Assembly: GCF_945957265.1 (NCBI RefSeq)
Contig: NZ_CAMFKO010000013.1
Location: 35,467-99,466 of the forward strand
Source of the DNA: an uncultured Dechloromonas sp.
GTDB lineage: Bacteria; Pseudomonadota; Gammaproteobacteria; Burkholderiales; Rhodocyclaceae
Length of the DNA stretch: 64,000 nucleotides
Direction: 5' to 3'
This document shows positions 43,327 to 50,884 of the stretch, one piece after another. Under the pieces are notes generated by a model, which saw only the letters and a program-made list of their open reading frames with translations, was not told where the DNA came from and did no database searches. A program made the translations under genes and the position numbers. The stretch's first letter is position 1, and each line of letters starts with the position of its first letter.

Positions 43327-44184
43327 TCAGTTCAGGGTGGCGGACAGCTTGCGGCGGAATTCGCGGACGAGATCGTCGTACTGCTCGCCGGAAAGCGCCT
43401 CGAACAGCGCCAGGATGGCCTTGCGGGCCGCACCCTCGTTGAAGAAGCGGTCGCGGCGGGCGACTTCGAGGGCAGCCTCGAGCGCTTCACGGAAGCGGCT
43501 TTGCGCGGCGTAGGCCTTGGAGAGTTCGAGGCGGGTGGCGTGATCGTCCGGGTCGGCCACCAGCCTGGCTTCCAGCGGGGCGGTATCGGCGGCGCCGTCG
43601 AGCAGGGCCAGGCGCGCGCGCAGGGTGTTGGCGCGGTCCGGCTCGTTGGCGTAGTCGCCGGCCAGCAACTGCTTGGCTTCGTCGTTGCGGCCCAGTTGCA
43701 TCAGCACATCGACGGCGTCGAGCTGGATCGCCTGATCCTGCGGGTTGGCCTGGCTGGCCTGGACCAGCGCGGCGAGCGCTTCTTCCAGCTTGCCCTCGGC
43801 AACCAGGGCGGCGGCCTGCTCGCGCAGGTTGGCCTGCTCCGGCCCGGCGGGCAGCGCGATGCGCTCGAGGAATTCGCGGATCTGCCCTTCCGGCAGGGCG
43901 CCGTTGAATTCGTCGACCAGCTGGCCCTGGAACAGCACCTTGACCGACGGAATGCTGCGCACGCCGAAATGCTGGGCGAGTTCCGGGTTTTCGTCGGAAT
44001 TGACCTTGGCCAGGATGAAGCGGCCCTTGAACTCCTCGGCCAGCTTCTCCAGCATCGGCTTGAGGACCTTGCACGGTTCGCACCACGGCGCCCAGAAATC
44101 GACGACGACCGGCACGGTCTCGGCCGGGATCAGGACTTTGGCTTCGAATTCTTCGATGGAAACGTCAAATGCAAATTCGGACAT
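43327..44184 (-). CDS. cnoX: Thioredoxin-domain co-chaperone with TPR region (CnoX/YbbN-like)
   Basis: This 285-aa protein has an N-terminal thioredoxin fold with active site DFWAPWCEPCKVLKPMLEKL (CEPC instead of CGPC) and the cis-Pro loop FGVRSIPSVKVLFQGQLVDE. From about residue 120 a TPR-like helical domain follows (LVAEGKLEEALAALVQASQA, ALEAALEVARRDRFFNEGAA). YbbN/CnoX acts as a redox-dependent holdase that passes clients to chaperones. It starts 17 nt after the ketosynthase-like gene of the lipid cluster, so it may be read from the same transcript. Confidence 0.88.
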   Translation of the reverse strand: MSEFAFDVSIEEFEAKVLIPAETVPVVVDFWAPWCEPCKVLKPMLEKLAEEFKGRFILAKVNSDENPELAQHFGVRSIPSVKVLFQGQLVDEFNGALPEGQIREFLERIALPAGPEQANLREQAAALVAEGKLEEALAALVQASQANPQDQAIQLDAVDVLMQLGRNDEAKQLLAGDYANEPDRANTLRARLALLDGAADTAPLEARLVADPDDHATRLELSKAYAAQSRFREALEAALEVARRDRFFNEGAARKAILALFEALSGEQYDDLVREFRRKLSATLN

Positions 44185-44201
44185 GATGAGGGCCTGAAAA
44201 A

Positions 44202-44876
44202 TTAAAGTCGGGCGAATTCTACCGCCAGTCGCGGGCTGGTGGCGGCGTGCAGGTAAAAGGATGACGCGCGGCCGGTATCCAGCCATTCGCGCAGGTGTGC
44301 CGGGAAGTCCGGCGTATCCGCTTGCCCCGCCGGTGCCGGCAGGCTTGCCGGCTGCAGGCGGCCCAGCGCCGTGGCCGCCGGCCCGGTGCCGAGGGCCAGC
44401 CAGCGGCCGCTTGCCGCATCGGGCCAATGGTCGAGCTGGGCGCACAGCACCTGCGCGCAGCGGCCCTGATCCAGCCACCGGCAGGCCAGGGCGAGCAGCA
44501 TGCTCCAGTTGGCGCTGTTTTCGCCGTCCAGCGGCAGGTGCGTGGCCGAGCGCAGGCCGGGCAGGAAGGGCTGGATCTGCGCCGCGGCCAGGGCCGGCTG
44601 GGTGGCCAGGAAGTCGTAGGGCATCGGTTCGCCGCCGCCCAGGCAGACCTCGTCGAGCAGGTTCAGGGTTTCCAGGCGCGGGCCGCTGGTCGATTGCCAG
44701 AGCAGAATGGTCGGCTGCCGGCGTTGTTCTTCGGTGAGGCAGGCGCAGGCGCCGGTCAGCGCCAGTTGGGTCAGCGCCGCCGCCCGGCGCAGGGGTTTGC
44801 CGATGGCTGACCGAACCGCGTTCGGCAAGGCATCCGGTGCGAAATCCTGGCTGACGACAGCGTTGAGGAAAACCAT
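44202..44876 (-). CDS. Ketosynthase-like protein without active-site Cys (Ketoacyl-synt_2/chain-length-factor type)
   Basis: This 224-aa protein matches only the N-terminal thiolase half. It has PTILLWQSTSGPRLETLNLL, then PYDFLATQPALAAAQIQPFL and ENSANWSMLLALACRWLDQG, where a nucleophile-bearing elbow would be expected; no Cys is at that place. Such short proteins are annotated as beta-ketoacyl synthase chain-length factors in aryl-polyene and resorcinol clusters. Its start codon shares one base with the stop of the full ketosynthase gene, implying a stoichiometric partner. It is the last gene of the putative lipid operon. Confidence 0.7.
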   Translation of the reverse strand: MVFLNAVVSQDFAPDALPNAVRSAIGKPLRRAAALTQLALTGACACLTEEQRRQPTILLWQSTSGPRLETLNLLDEVCLGGGEPMPYDFLATQPALAAAQIQPFLPGLRSATHLPLDGENSANWSMLLALACRWLDQGRCAQVLCAQLDHWPDAASGRWLALGTGPAATALGRLQPASLPAPAGQADTPDFPAHLREWLDTGRASSFYLHAATSPRLAVEFARL

Positions 44877-45955
44877 CAGCTGCGCTCCACGAGCAGGCTG
44901 GCCAGGCCGCCGCCGAAGCCGACCAGGTTAAGCAGGGCGCGGCGGACGACAGCCTGCGAACGCACGGTGAGCGGGGCCAGGCCGATGTCGGCATCCGGTT
45001 CGCCGTAGTTGGCGGTGGCCGGAATCTGCCCGGCGTCGAGGCTGGCGATCAGGGCGGCCAGTTCGGCGATGCCGCTGGCGCCCAGCGTGTGGCCGAGGGC
45101 CGGTTTCAGCGACAGCAGGGGCGGCATGACCTCGGCGAAGACCTGGCGCAGGGCGTTGGCTTCGGCCAGGTCGCTGCCCGGCGAACCGGCGGCCTGCAGC
45201 TTGACCAGGTCGATGGCGGCGGGCGGAGTGTCGGCCGCCTGCAGGGCCTCGCGCATCACGCCGGCAATCGGCCCGCCGTCCGGATCGGGGCCGGTCGTCG
45301 AATAGGCATCCAGACCGCTGGCGATGCCGGCGATTTGCCACGGGCCGGGCGCGGCGGACAGCCTGACGGCGGCGACCGCTTCGCCCAGCACCAGGCCGTC
45401 GCGGCGGGCGTCGAACGGCCGGCAGGCGGAGCGGGAGAGCAGTTCCATGGCGGCGAAGCCGGCCAGCGTGCTGGCGTTGGCCAGTTCGACGCCGACGACG
45501 ATGGCTTCGTCGATCAGCCCCGCCGAAATCAGCGTGGTGGCCGCGTCGATGGCCGAGAAGCCGGAGGTGCAGGCCGTCGAGAAACTGCTGCGCGGACCGG
45601 TGAGGGTCAGCCAGTCGGCGATCTGCCGGCTGAACGAGGCGCTGCCGACGGGCATGTCGAATGGGGCGCCGCGTTGCTCGAAGAGGCCGACCTGGAAGGA
45701 CGACGAGGCGACGAACAGCGGCGTTTCCGGCGCGTACGGCCCGAGTTGCGCGCCGACATGGCGCACCGCCCTTTCGGCGCGCAGGAGCCAGTCGGGCTCG
45801 GCCAGCGGTAGGGCGAAATAGGGGAAGTACCGCTCGCCCAGGAGGCGCTCACCGGCAGTGCATTCGCCCGCCCACAGCGCATCGCCGACGGCGGCAGGGG
45901 AGTCGCCGCGGGCGCAGAGCAGGCCGCTGGCGACGATATGGAGCGGTCGCTGCAT
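44876..45955 (-). CDS. Beta-ketoacyl-ACP synthase (FabB/FabF-like) with first catalytic His replaced by Ala
   Basis: This 359-aa thiolase-fold enzyme has the nucleophile elbow SSFSTACTSGFSAIDAA (Cys129) and the second His in LKPALGHTLGASGIAEL (His289). The first His, normally in a SHGTST-like loop, is Ala256 in VKLQAAGSPGSDLAEANAL; this was checked at the base level. A C-terminal NLVGFGGGLASLLVE loop is intact. ATG 45955 starts 8 nt after the ACP gene; a longer in-frame extension is low-complexity and unlikely. Decarboxylating condensation normally needs both His, so it may be a decarboxylation-impaired or transferase-like synthase. Confidence 0.85.
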   Translation of the reverse strand: MQRPLHIVASGLLCARGDSPAAVGDALWAGECTAGERLLGERYFPYFALPLAEPDWLLRAERAVRHVGAQLGPYAPETPLFVASSSFQVGLFEQRGAPFDMPVGSASFSRQIADWLTLTGPRSSFSTACTSGFSAIDAATTLISAGLIDEAIVVGVELANASTLAGFAAMELLSRSACRPFDARRDGLVLGEAVAAVRLSAAPGPWQIAGIASGLDAYSTTGPDPDGGPIAGVMREALQAADTPPAAIDLVKLQAAGSPGSDLAEANALRQVFAEVMPPLLSLKPALGHTLGASGIAELAALIASLDAGQIPATANYGEPDADIGLAPLTVRSQAVVRRALLNLVGFGGGLASLLVERS

Positions 45956-45963
45956 CGCTGCGC

Positions 45964-46233
45964 TCAGCCCCGGCTGGCCAGCCAGCCTTCCAGGTGCTCG
46001 GCCAGGTTGGCGACGTTGCTCAGGATGCGCCGGGTTTCCTTGCTGTCCGGCAGGCGCAGGCCGTATTGCTTCTTGATCGCCATCGAGACTTGCAGCGCGT
46101 CGAGCGAATCGAGCTGGAGCGGGGCTTCCGGGCCGAACAGCACGTCGTCGTCGGCGATGCTGGCCGGGTCGCAATCCTTGTCGCAGGCTTCGACGATCAG
46201 GGCTTTCAGGGCAAGACGGAGTTCGGCGCTCAT
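45964..46233 (-). CDS. Acyl carrier protein
   Basis: This 89-aa four-helix carrier has the phosphopantetheine attachment motif PLQLDSLDALQVSMAI (Ser43) in an acidic context. It resembles the carriers of secondary lipid clusters more than FabC-type AcpP, with Lys/Arg-rich helix III (KKQYGLRLPDSKETRR). The ATG overlaps the permease stop by 4 nt. It would hold the beta-ketoacyl chains for the adjacent ketosynthases and for the DarB-like enzyme. A separate ACP points to a dedicated pathway rather than normal fatty-acid synthesis. Confidence 0.9.
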   Translation of the reverse strand: MSAELRLALKALIVEACDKDCDPASIADDDVLFGPEAPLQLDSLDALQVSMAIKKQYGLRLPDSKETRRILSNVANLAEHLEGWLASRG

Positions 46234-47444
46234 GCGGATTGACGGTGGTTGAGCCAGATCGCGGCAGCCAGGGCGGCGACCGCGAAGGCGAGCAGTTGGA
46301 GAAGGACGGGCAGGATAGCGGCGAACCCGTCGTGGCGCAGCATGACCGTGTGGAAACCCTGCAGCCCCCAGGCCATGGGCGAAAACTCGGCCAGCGTCTG
46401 CATGGCGGCCGGCATCATGAACTTGGGGACCATGATGCCGCCGATGGCGCCCATCAGGATGTTGCCGACGCCGCCGACGATGGTCGCCTGCTGCGTCGTC
46501 CTGGCCAGGCTGGCGACGAGCAGGGCGCAGGCGACGGCGGCCAGGCTGACCGCCATCGACACCAGCCACCAGTGCACCAGGCCCATCCCCTGGGGCATGA
46601 CCAGGGCTTCGCCGCCGAACAGCGGCACGACGAACAGGCCGACGCCGACCATCAGCACGGCCTGGATCTGGTTGACGATGAAAAAGGGCAGCAGCTTGCC
46701 CAGCAGCACCAGCCGGAAAGGCAGGCCCATGGCGGCGAGGCGGCTCAGCGTGCCCTGCTGGCGCTCGACGATCAGGATGGCGGAAATCGGGATGACCACG
46801 AAGAACATGGCGAAGACCAGCCAGGCCGGCACGTTCTGCTGCACGGACGAGGGCGGGCGGATGCTGCGGTCGTTCTGCACGGCGACGGTGACGATCTCGT
46901 CGGGCCACTCGCGGTCCGGCGCGTTGGCGGCCACCGGCAGGCCGAACAGCTTGCCGGCCTGGCGCGTCAGTTCGTCGGCGCGCAGGGTGCCCAGCGCGGC
47001 GCTGGTCTGGGTGCGGAAAGCCAGTTGCAGCGCGGGGTTCAGGGTCGGATCGACGAACAGGCCGAGCGGTTCGGTCGGCTGGCCGTCGGCGCCGCCGGGA
47101 GCGAGCAGGCGTTCGCCGAAGCCCTTGGGCAGCACCAGGACCAGCGCGTAGCGGCCGTCTCGGATGGCTTGCCGGGCGGTGTCGGGATTGTCTGCGCTGG
47201 CGACGTGGCGGAAACTGCCGGCCTTGTTCAGCCGGCGGACCAGGGATTGCGAATGCGGGCTGTGGTCGAGATCGACGATGGCATAGCCGACGTCGATCGC
47301 CGCGCCGGGCATGAAGGCGTCGTGCAGCGCCATGGTCATGACCAGGATGAAGATGATCGGCATCGCGAACAGGGCGGCCAGGCCGTGCCGGTCGCGGAGC
47401 AGGGCCAGGGTTTCCTTGCGCCACAGGGCAATGAGTCGGGTCAT
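46230..47444 (-). CDS. ABC-2 type transporter permease
   Basis: This 404-aa membrane protein has one N-terminal helix (HGLAALFAMPIIFILVMTMA), a long periplasmic domain (about residues 45-195) and then five or six helices (WLVFAMFFVVIPISAILIVE through LPVLLQLLAFAVAALAAAIW). This is the layout of YhhJ/YbhS-like exporters of lipids or drugs. The sequence VERQQGTLSRLAAMGLPFRL is the typical cytoplasmic coupling segment. It starts 3 nt after the ATPase gene and overlaps the ACP gene by 4 nt. Placed between ACP and acyltransferase genes, it probably exports the cluster product. Confidence 0.9.
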   Translation of the reverse strand: MTRLIALWRKETLALLRDRHGLAALFAMPIIFILVMTMALHDAFMPGAAIDVGYAIVDLDHSPHSQSLVRRLNKAGSFRHVASADNPDTARQAIRDGRYALVLVLPKGFGERLLAPGGADGQPTEPLGLFVDPTLNPALQLAFRTQTSAALGTLRADELTRQAGKLFGLPVAANAPDREWPDEIVTVAVQNDRSIRPPSSVQQNVPAWLVFAMFFVVIPISAILIVERQQGTLSRLAAMGLPFRLVLLGKLLPFFIVNQIQAVLMVGVGLFVVPLFGGEALVMPQGMGLVHWWLVSMAVSLAAVACALLVASLARTTQQATIVGGVGNILMGAIGGIMVPKFMMPAAMQTLAEFSPMAWGLQGFHTVMLRHDGFAAILPVLLQLLAFAVAALAAAIWLNHRQSA

Positions 47445-47447
47445 GGC

Positions 47448-48359
47448 TCAGTCCCGCAGCGAGCGCCGGGTCAGGCGCATGAAGAGGTGTTCGAGGTTTT
47501 CGCGGCCGACCTTCAGTTGCTGCACGGCGCAGCCGGCGGCGGCCAGGTCGTCGAGCAGGCGGGGCAGGGCGGCCGGCGTCGCCAGCTTGAGGCGGTAGTG
47601 CAGGCCGCCTTCGCCGACGGCCGCGTGGCGGGCGGCCAGTTCGGCCGGCAGTTCGGCGCCCAGCTCCAGTTCGACGACCGACTCGTCGCAGCGCAGCAGG
47701 GCATCCAGGGCGCCTTCGCTCAGCACCTTGCCCTGGTCGACGATGGCGACGCGCTGGCAGATGGCCTCGACCTCTTCCATGTAGTGGCTGGTGTAGATGA
47801 CGGAGGTGCCGCTGGCCGGCAGGCCGGCGATGGCGTCGAGCAGGAAGCGGCGCGATTGCGGGTCGACGCCGACGGTGGGTTCGTCGAGGAGCAGCAGTCG
47901 CGGACGGCCGAGCAGGCCGATGGCCAGGTTCAGGCGCCGGCGCAGGCCGCCGGAGAGCTGTTCGGCCGGCTTGCGCGTGACCTGCTCGAGGCGGGCGAAG
48001 GCAATGGCCGACTCGATCTGCGCCTGCCGCTCGCGTCGCTCTAGGCCGAGCGCGCCACCGAAGAAATCGAGGTTTTCGGCGACGGTCAGCATCGGGTAGA
48101 AGGCGTAGTCCTGCGGTACCAGCGCGATGGCGCGCGGCTCGGCGGCGCGGGCCTCGGCCAGCGGGCGGCCGTTGAAGGTGATGCGGCCGCCGGTTGCCGT
48201 CTGCAGGCCGGCGAGGATGGAGATCAGCGTCGTCTTGCCGGCGCCGTTGGGGCCGAGCAGGCCGTAGACGCCGCCGGCCGGGATGTCCAGCGTGACACCG
48301 TCGAGCGCCGGGGTGCCGGCATCCCGGTAGCGAAAGGAAACGCCGTCGATGCGCAGCAT
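47448..48359 (-). CDS. ABC transporter ATP-binding protein (ABC-2 exporter)
   Basis: This 303-aa ATPase has Walker A GLLGPNGAGKTTLISILAGL, Q-loop VPQDYAFYPMLTVAENLDFF, signature LSGGLRRRLNLAIGLLGRPR, Walker B LLLLDEPTVGVDPQSRRFLL and the H-loop SVIYTSHYMEEVEA. The C-terminal about 80 residues form the accessory domain of drug- and lipid-exporting ABC-2 ATPases. ATG 48359 shares a base with the BtrH-like gene stop; an in-frame extension upstream has no family-like sequence. It is the partner of the next permease. Confidence 0.93.
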   Translation of the reverse strand: MLRIDGVSFRYRDAGTPALDGVTLDIPAGGVYGLLGPNGAGKTTLISILAGLQTATGGRITFNGRPLAEARAAEPRAIALVPQDYAFYPMLTVAENLDFFGGALGLERRERQAQIESAIAFARLEQVTRKPAEQLSGGLRRRLNLAIGLLGRPRLLLLDEPTVGVDPQSRRFLLDAIAGLPASGTSVIYTSHYMEEVEAICQRVAIVDQGKVLSEGALDALLRCDESVVELELGAELPAELAARHAAVGEGGLHYRLKLATPAALPRLLDDLAAAGCAVQQLKVGRENLEHLFMRLTRRSLRD

Positions 48360-49348
48360 CAGGCGGCGCGGCGCAGGTCGCGGAAGAAGGCCTGCTCGCG
48401 GTCGGCGATGGCGCGCAGCTTGTCGGCCAGCTTCGGCGGCTGCAGCGGGTCGCGGTCGCGGATCATGCGCGCCGTGGCCAGCGCGAATTCCCGCCATTCG
48501 TCGCCGATGTCGATCAGTTGCTCGGCCAGTTCGCCCAGCGCCGGGCGCTTGAGCAGGTCGGCCGCCTCCTGCAGGAAGCTGGCGTAGATGAAGCGGAAAC
48601 CGCCGCCGCCGGTGCCGATTTCCTCCTGCATGCGCACGACCTGGCCGATGAACATCTTGCTGTGCGCAGCGCCGTCGCCGGCATCCAGCTTCTCGATGGC
48701 CTTGGCCAGCCAGCGGATGCCGCGCACGCCGATGATCGGCAGCGGGGCATCGAGCATGATGCGCGTCGTCTTCCTGATGGCGGCGGGCAGGACCTTGTGC
48801 CAGTCCGGCGTCTGCGGCGTGCCGACCGGGTAGTAGAGCAGGCCCTTGGGAGCGAGCGCGCCCTTGGCGAAACGGGCGCGCTGCAGGTCGGCCGGCGGGC
48901 AGGTGACGAGCGTTTCGGCCACCGGGTCGGACAGCCGGTAGTCGCCCGACGCTTCACGGCCGCAGGCCAGCACGTTGTGGGCGTTGAAGTGGAAGCGCAG
49001 GTCTTCCGGCAGGTAGGGCAGCCAGAAGACGGAGGTCTGCAGGCCGACCAGCTTGCCCTGGTCGAGCAGTTCGTTCAGGCGGGCGACGCCGGCGGCCGGA
49101 TTGCCGAAGGTCTCGAAGCGCATCTTCAGGCCGAGCGGTTTCTGCAGGCCCTTGATGATGGCCTTGGGCGGCATCCGGTAGGCGACCAGCGGCAGGCCGT
49201 TGATCTTGATGATCGGCAGGTAGGCGAAGGAGAGCGCCGACGACAGGCCGAAGGTCATCGGCTCGGAGAGCGGCAGCCCGTGGTGGCGCAGCAGCGTCGA
49301 CATGACGCCGCTTTCGCAGTGGGAAGCCTGGCTGTGCTGGAAGTCCAT
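48359..49348 (-). CDS. BtrH-like acyltransferase (BtrH N-terminal and DUF4872 domains)
   Basis: This 329-aa protein has a papain-like C39 fold. The N-terminal nucleophile is Cys11 in QASHCESGVMSTLLRHHG, with a probable His124/Asp141 pair in RFHFNAHNVLACGREASG and YRLSDPV. The second half is helical (FRFIYASFLQEAADLLKRPA), matching DUF4872. BtrH of butirosin synthesis transfers an acyl chain from an ACP to an aminoglycoside amine, so this enzyme may move the lipid chain from the nearby ACP to an acceptor. ATG 49348 overlaps the upstream stop by one base (TGATG). The acceptor is unknown. Confidence 0.82.
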   Translation of the reverse strand: MDFQHSQASHCESGVMSTLLRHHGLPLSEPMTFGLSSALSFAYLPIIKINGLPLVAYRMPPKAIIKGLQKPLGLKMRFETFGNPAAGVARLNELLDQGKLVGLQTSVFWLPYLPEDLRFHFNAHNVLACGREASGDYRLSDPVAETLVTCPPADLQRARFAKGALAPKGLLYYPVGTPQTPDWHKVLPAAIRKTTRIMLDAPLPIIGVRGIRWLAKAIEKLDAGDGAAHSKMFIGQVVRMQEEIGTGGGGFRFIYASFLQEAADLLKRPALGELAEQLIDIGDEWREFALATARMIRDRDPLQPPKLADKLRAIADREQAFFRDLRRAA

Positions 49349-49743
49349 CAGTCGGTCTTTTTCAGTTGCTCGACGCTGAGGCCCATGGCGTCGGCGTAGG
49401 TCGCCAGCAGGGCCGGCGACAGCCGGGCGAAAACGGCCGGCCGGAAATGCCGGCGGATGCGCCATTGCCAGATGCCGCTGGCCTGCGCCAGCAGCGGCAC
49501 GTCCATGCGCACCCGGTACATGTGGTATTCGAGCGCCGAGGTCTGGCCGGCGAGCACGCGTTGACGGGCGTCTTCGGTCAGGCGAAGGAGGTCGTCGACG
49601 GCCTGCTTGGTGACGATTTCCTCGACCTCCCAGCCGGCCGACTGGACGATGTGCAGCTTGCCGTCGGCGCCGCGCGCGTACATCGCCTTGCGATGGCCGC
49701 CCAGCGTGCTGTTGCCTTCCTGCGGGACTTCGCTATCCAGCAT
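49348..49743 (-). CDS. Uncharacterised 131-aa protein of the resorcinol/BtrH operon
   Basis: I do not recognise a family. The protein is soluble and has a short beta-rich start (RKAMYARGADGKLHIVQSAG, WEVEEIVTKQAVDDLLRLTE). A helical second half follows, with LEYHMYRVRMDVPLLAQASG and many Arg/His (IWQWRIRRHFRPAVFARLSP). No signal peptide, Cys pair or catalytic motif is evident. It is locked between darB-like and btrH-like genes with overlaps on both sides (11 nt and 1 nt), so it is almost certainly part of the pathway, perhaps a subunit or adaptor. Confidence 0.75.
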   Translation of the reverse strand: MLDSEVPQEGNSTLGGHRKAMYARGADGKLHIVQSAGWEVEEIVTKQAVDDLLRLTEDARQRVLAGQTSALEYHMYRVRMDVPLLAQASGIWQWRIRRHFRPAVFARLSPALLATYADAMGLSVEQLKKTD

Positions 49744-50884
49744 GGTCGACGGCCGTCAGGTGCATCAGCGAGCCGGTGAAGCGGCCGCTTTCCGGCACGA
49801 AGCAGAGCAGGCGGTCGCCAGCCTGCAGGCGGCCGCTGCGGAAGAGTTCGTCGAGGATGATGAAGATTGACGCCGAGCCGGTATTGCCCTTGGTCTGCAG
49901 GTTGGTGAACCACTTTTCCGGGGCGATGGCGAAATCGGCACCGGCCATGTAGGCGGCCAGCGGCTGCCGGAAATATTCGGAGGACATGTGCGGCAGGAAC
50001 CAGTCGATCCCCTCGGCGGCCAGGCCGCGTTCGGCCCGCGCCTTGGCCAGCGGCTTGCCGAAGGTCTGCTCGACGATGGCCTCGTTGAGCAGGCGGACAT
50101 CCTGCTTGACCATGAAGATGGACTGCTCGGTCCATTCATTGGCGGCATATTCCTGCCAGCCGCGGAAGCGGCCGTCGGGTGCCTTGTCGCCGCCGGCGTA
50201 CATGCACACCGGCATGCTGTCGGCCTGCGACTGGATGTCGATCCAGTCGATGCGCAGCGACAGGCCGGCGCGGCGCGGCGCGTCCTCGACCAGGAAGGCG
50301 CCGGCGCCGTCGGACAGCATCCAGCGCAGGAAATCCTTCTCGAAGGCGATTTCCGGATTGTCTTCCAGTTCGCCGACGCGGTGCGCCGACTCCGGCTCGT
50401 AGTGGCGGGCGAGCAGGCCGCCCGAGGCGCGCTCCGAGCCGCTGGCCACGGCCTTGCCGGCCAACCCGGCCATCACGGCCATGGCGGCGTATTTCAGGGC
50501 GCTGATCCCGGCCGCGCAGATGCCGGCCGTCGACACCACCTCGCAGGGCGGGATGCGCAGTTCGCCGTGCACCATCACCGCATGGCTGGGCATCAGCTGG
50601 TCGGGACAGGAGGTGCCGCAGGCCAGCACGTCCGGCGCACCGGCATCCAGCCGGCGAATGGCCTCGGCGGCGAGCGCCGCGTTGGAGTGGGTGAAGGCGC
50701 CGGTGGCCGGGTCGATGGCGTAGTGCCGGCTGCGGATGCCATTGTTGCGCAGCACGACGCGCCGGGCGCGCGACGGTTTGCCGGCGATCATGCCGAGCAC
50801 CTGTTCGATATCGTCGTTGGCTACCGGCGCGTTGGGCAGAAAGGAAGAGGTGCCGGTGATGTAGGCACTACCGCGACTGGTCAT
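49733..50884 (-). CDS. darB: Beta-ketoacyl-ACP synthase III family, DarB-like
   Basis: This 383-aa ketosynthase has the KAS III triad: Cys123 in EVVSTAGICAAGISALKYAA, His299 in DWFLPHMSSEYFRQPLA and Asn334 in NLQTKGNTGSASIFIILDEL. The N-terminus AYITGTSSFLPNAPVANDDI and overall length fit DarB-type synthases, which join two beta-oxoacyl chains to a cyclohexanedione. Coupling to a DarA-like gene (17-nt overlap) supports that reading over fatty-acid initiation by FabH. In transcription order it is the second gene of the operon. Confidence 0.85.
   Translation of the reverse strand: MTSRGSAYITGTSSFLPNAPVANDDIEQVLGMIAGKPSRARRVVLRNNGIRSRHYAIDPATGAFTHSNAALAAEAIRRLDAGAPDVLACGTSCPDQLMPSHAVMVHGELRIPPCEVVSTAGICAAGISALKYAAMAVMAGLAGKAVASGSERASGGLLARHYEPESAHRVGELEDNPEIAFEKDFLRWMLSDGAGAFLVEDAPRRAGLSLRIDWIDIQSQADSMPVCMYAGGDKAPDGRFRGWQEYAANEWTEQSIFMVKQDVRLLNEAIVEQTFGKPLAKARAERGLAAEGIDWFLPHMSSEYFRQPLAAYMAGADFAIAPEKWFTNLQTKGNTGSASIFIILDELFRSGRLQAGDRLLCFVPESGRFTGSLMHLTAVDHAG

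Noticed and set aside
46239..48044. 600-codon plus-strand frame across the ABC transporter genes
   Set aside because: Low-complexity Gln/Gly/Asp/His-rich translation, no ribosome site, opposite two clear ABC transporter genes.
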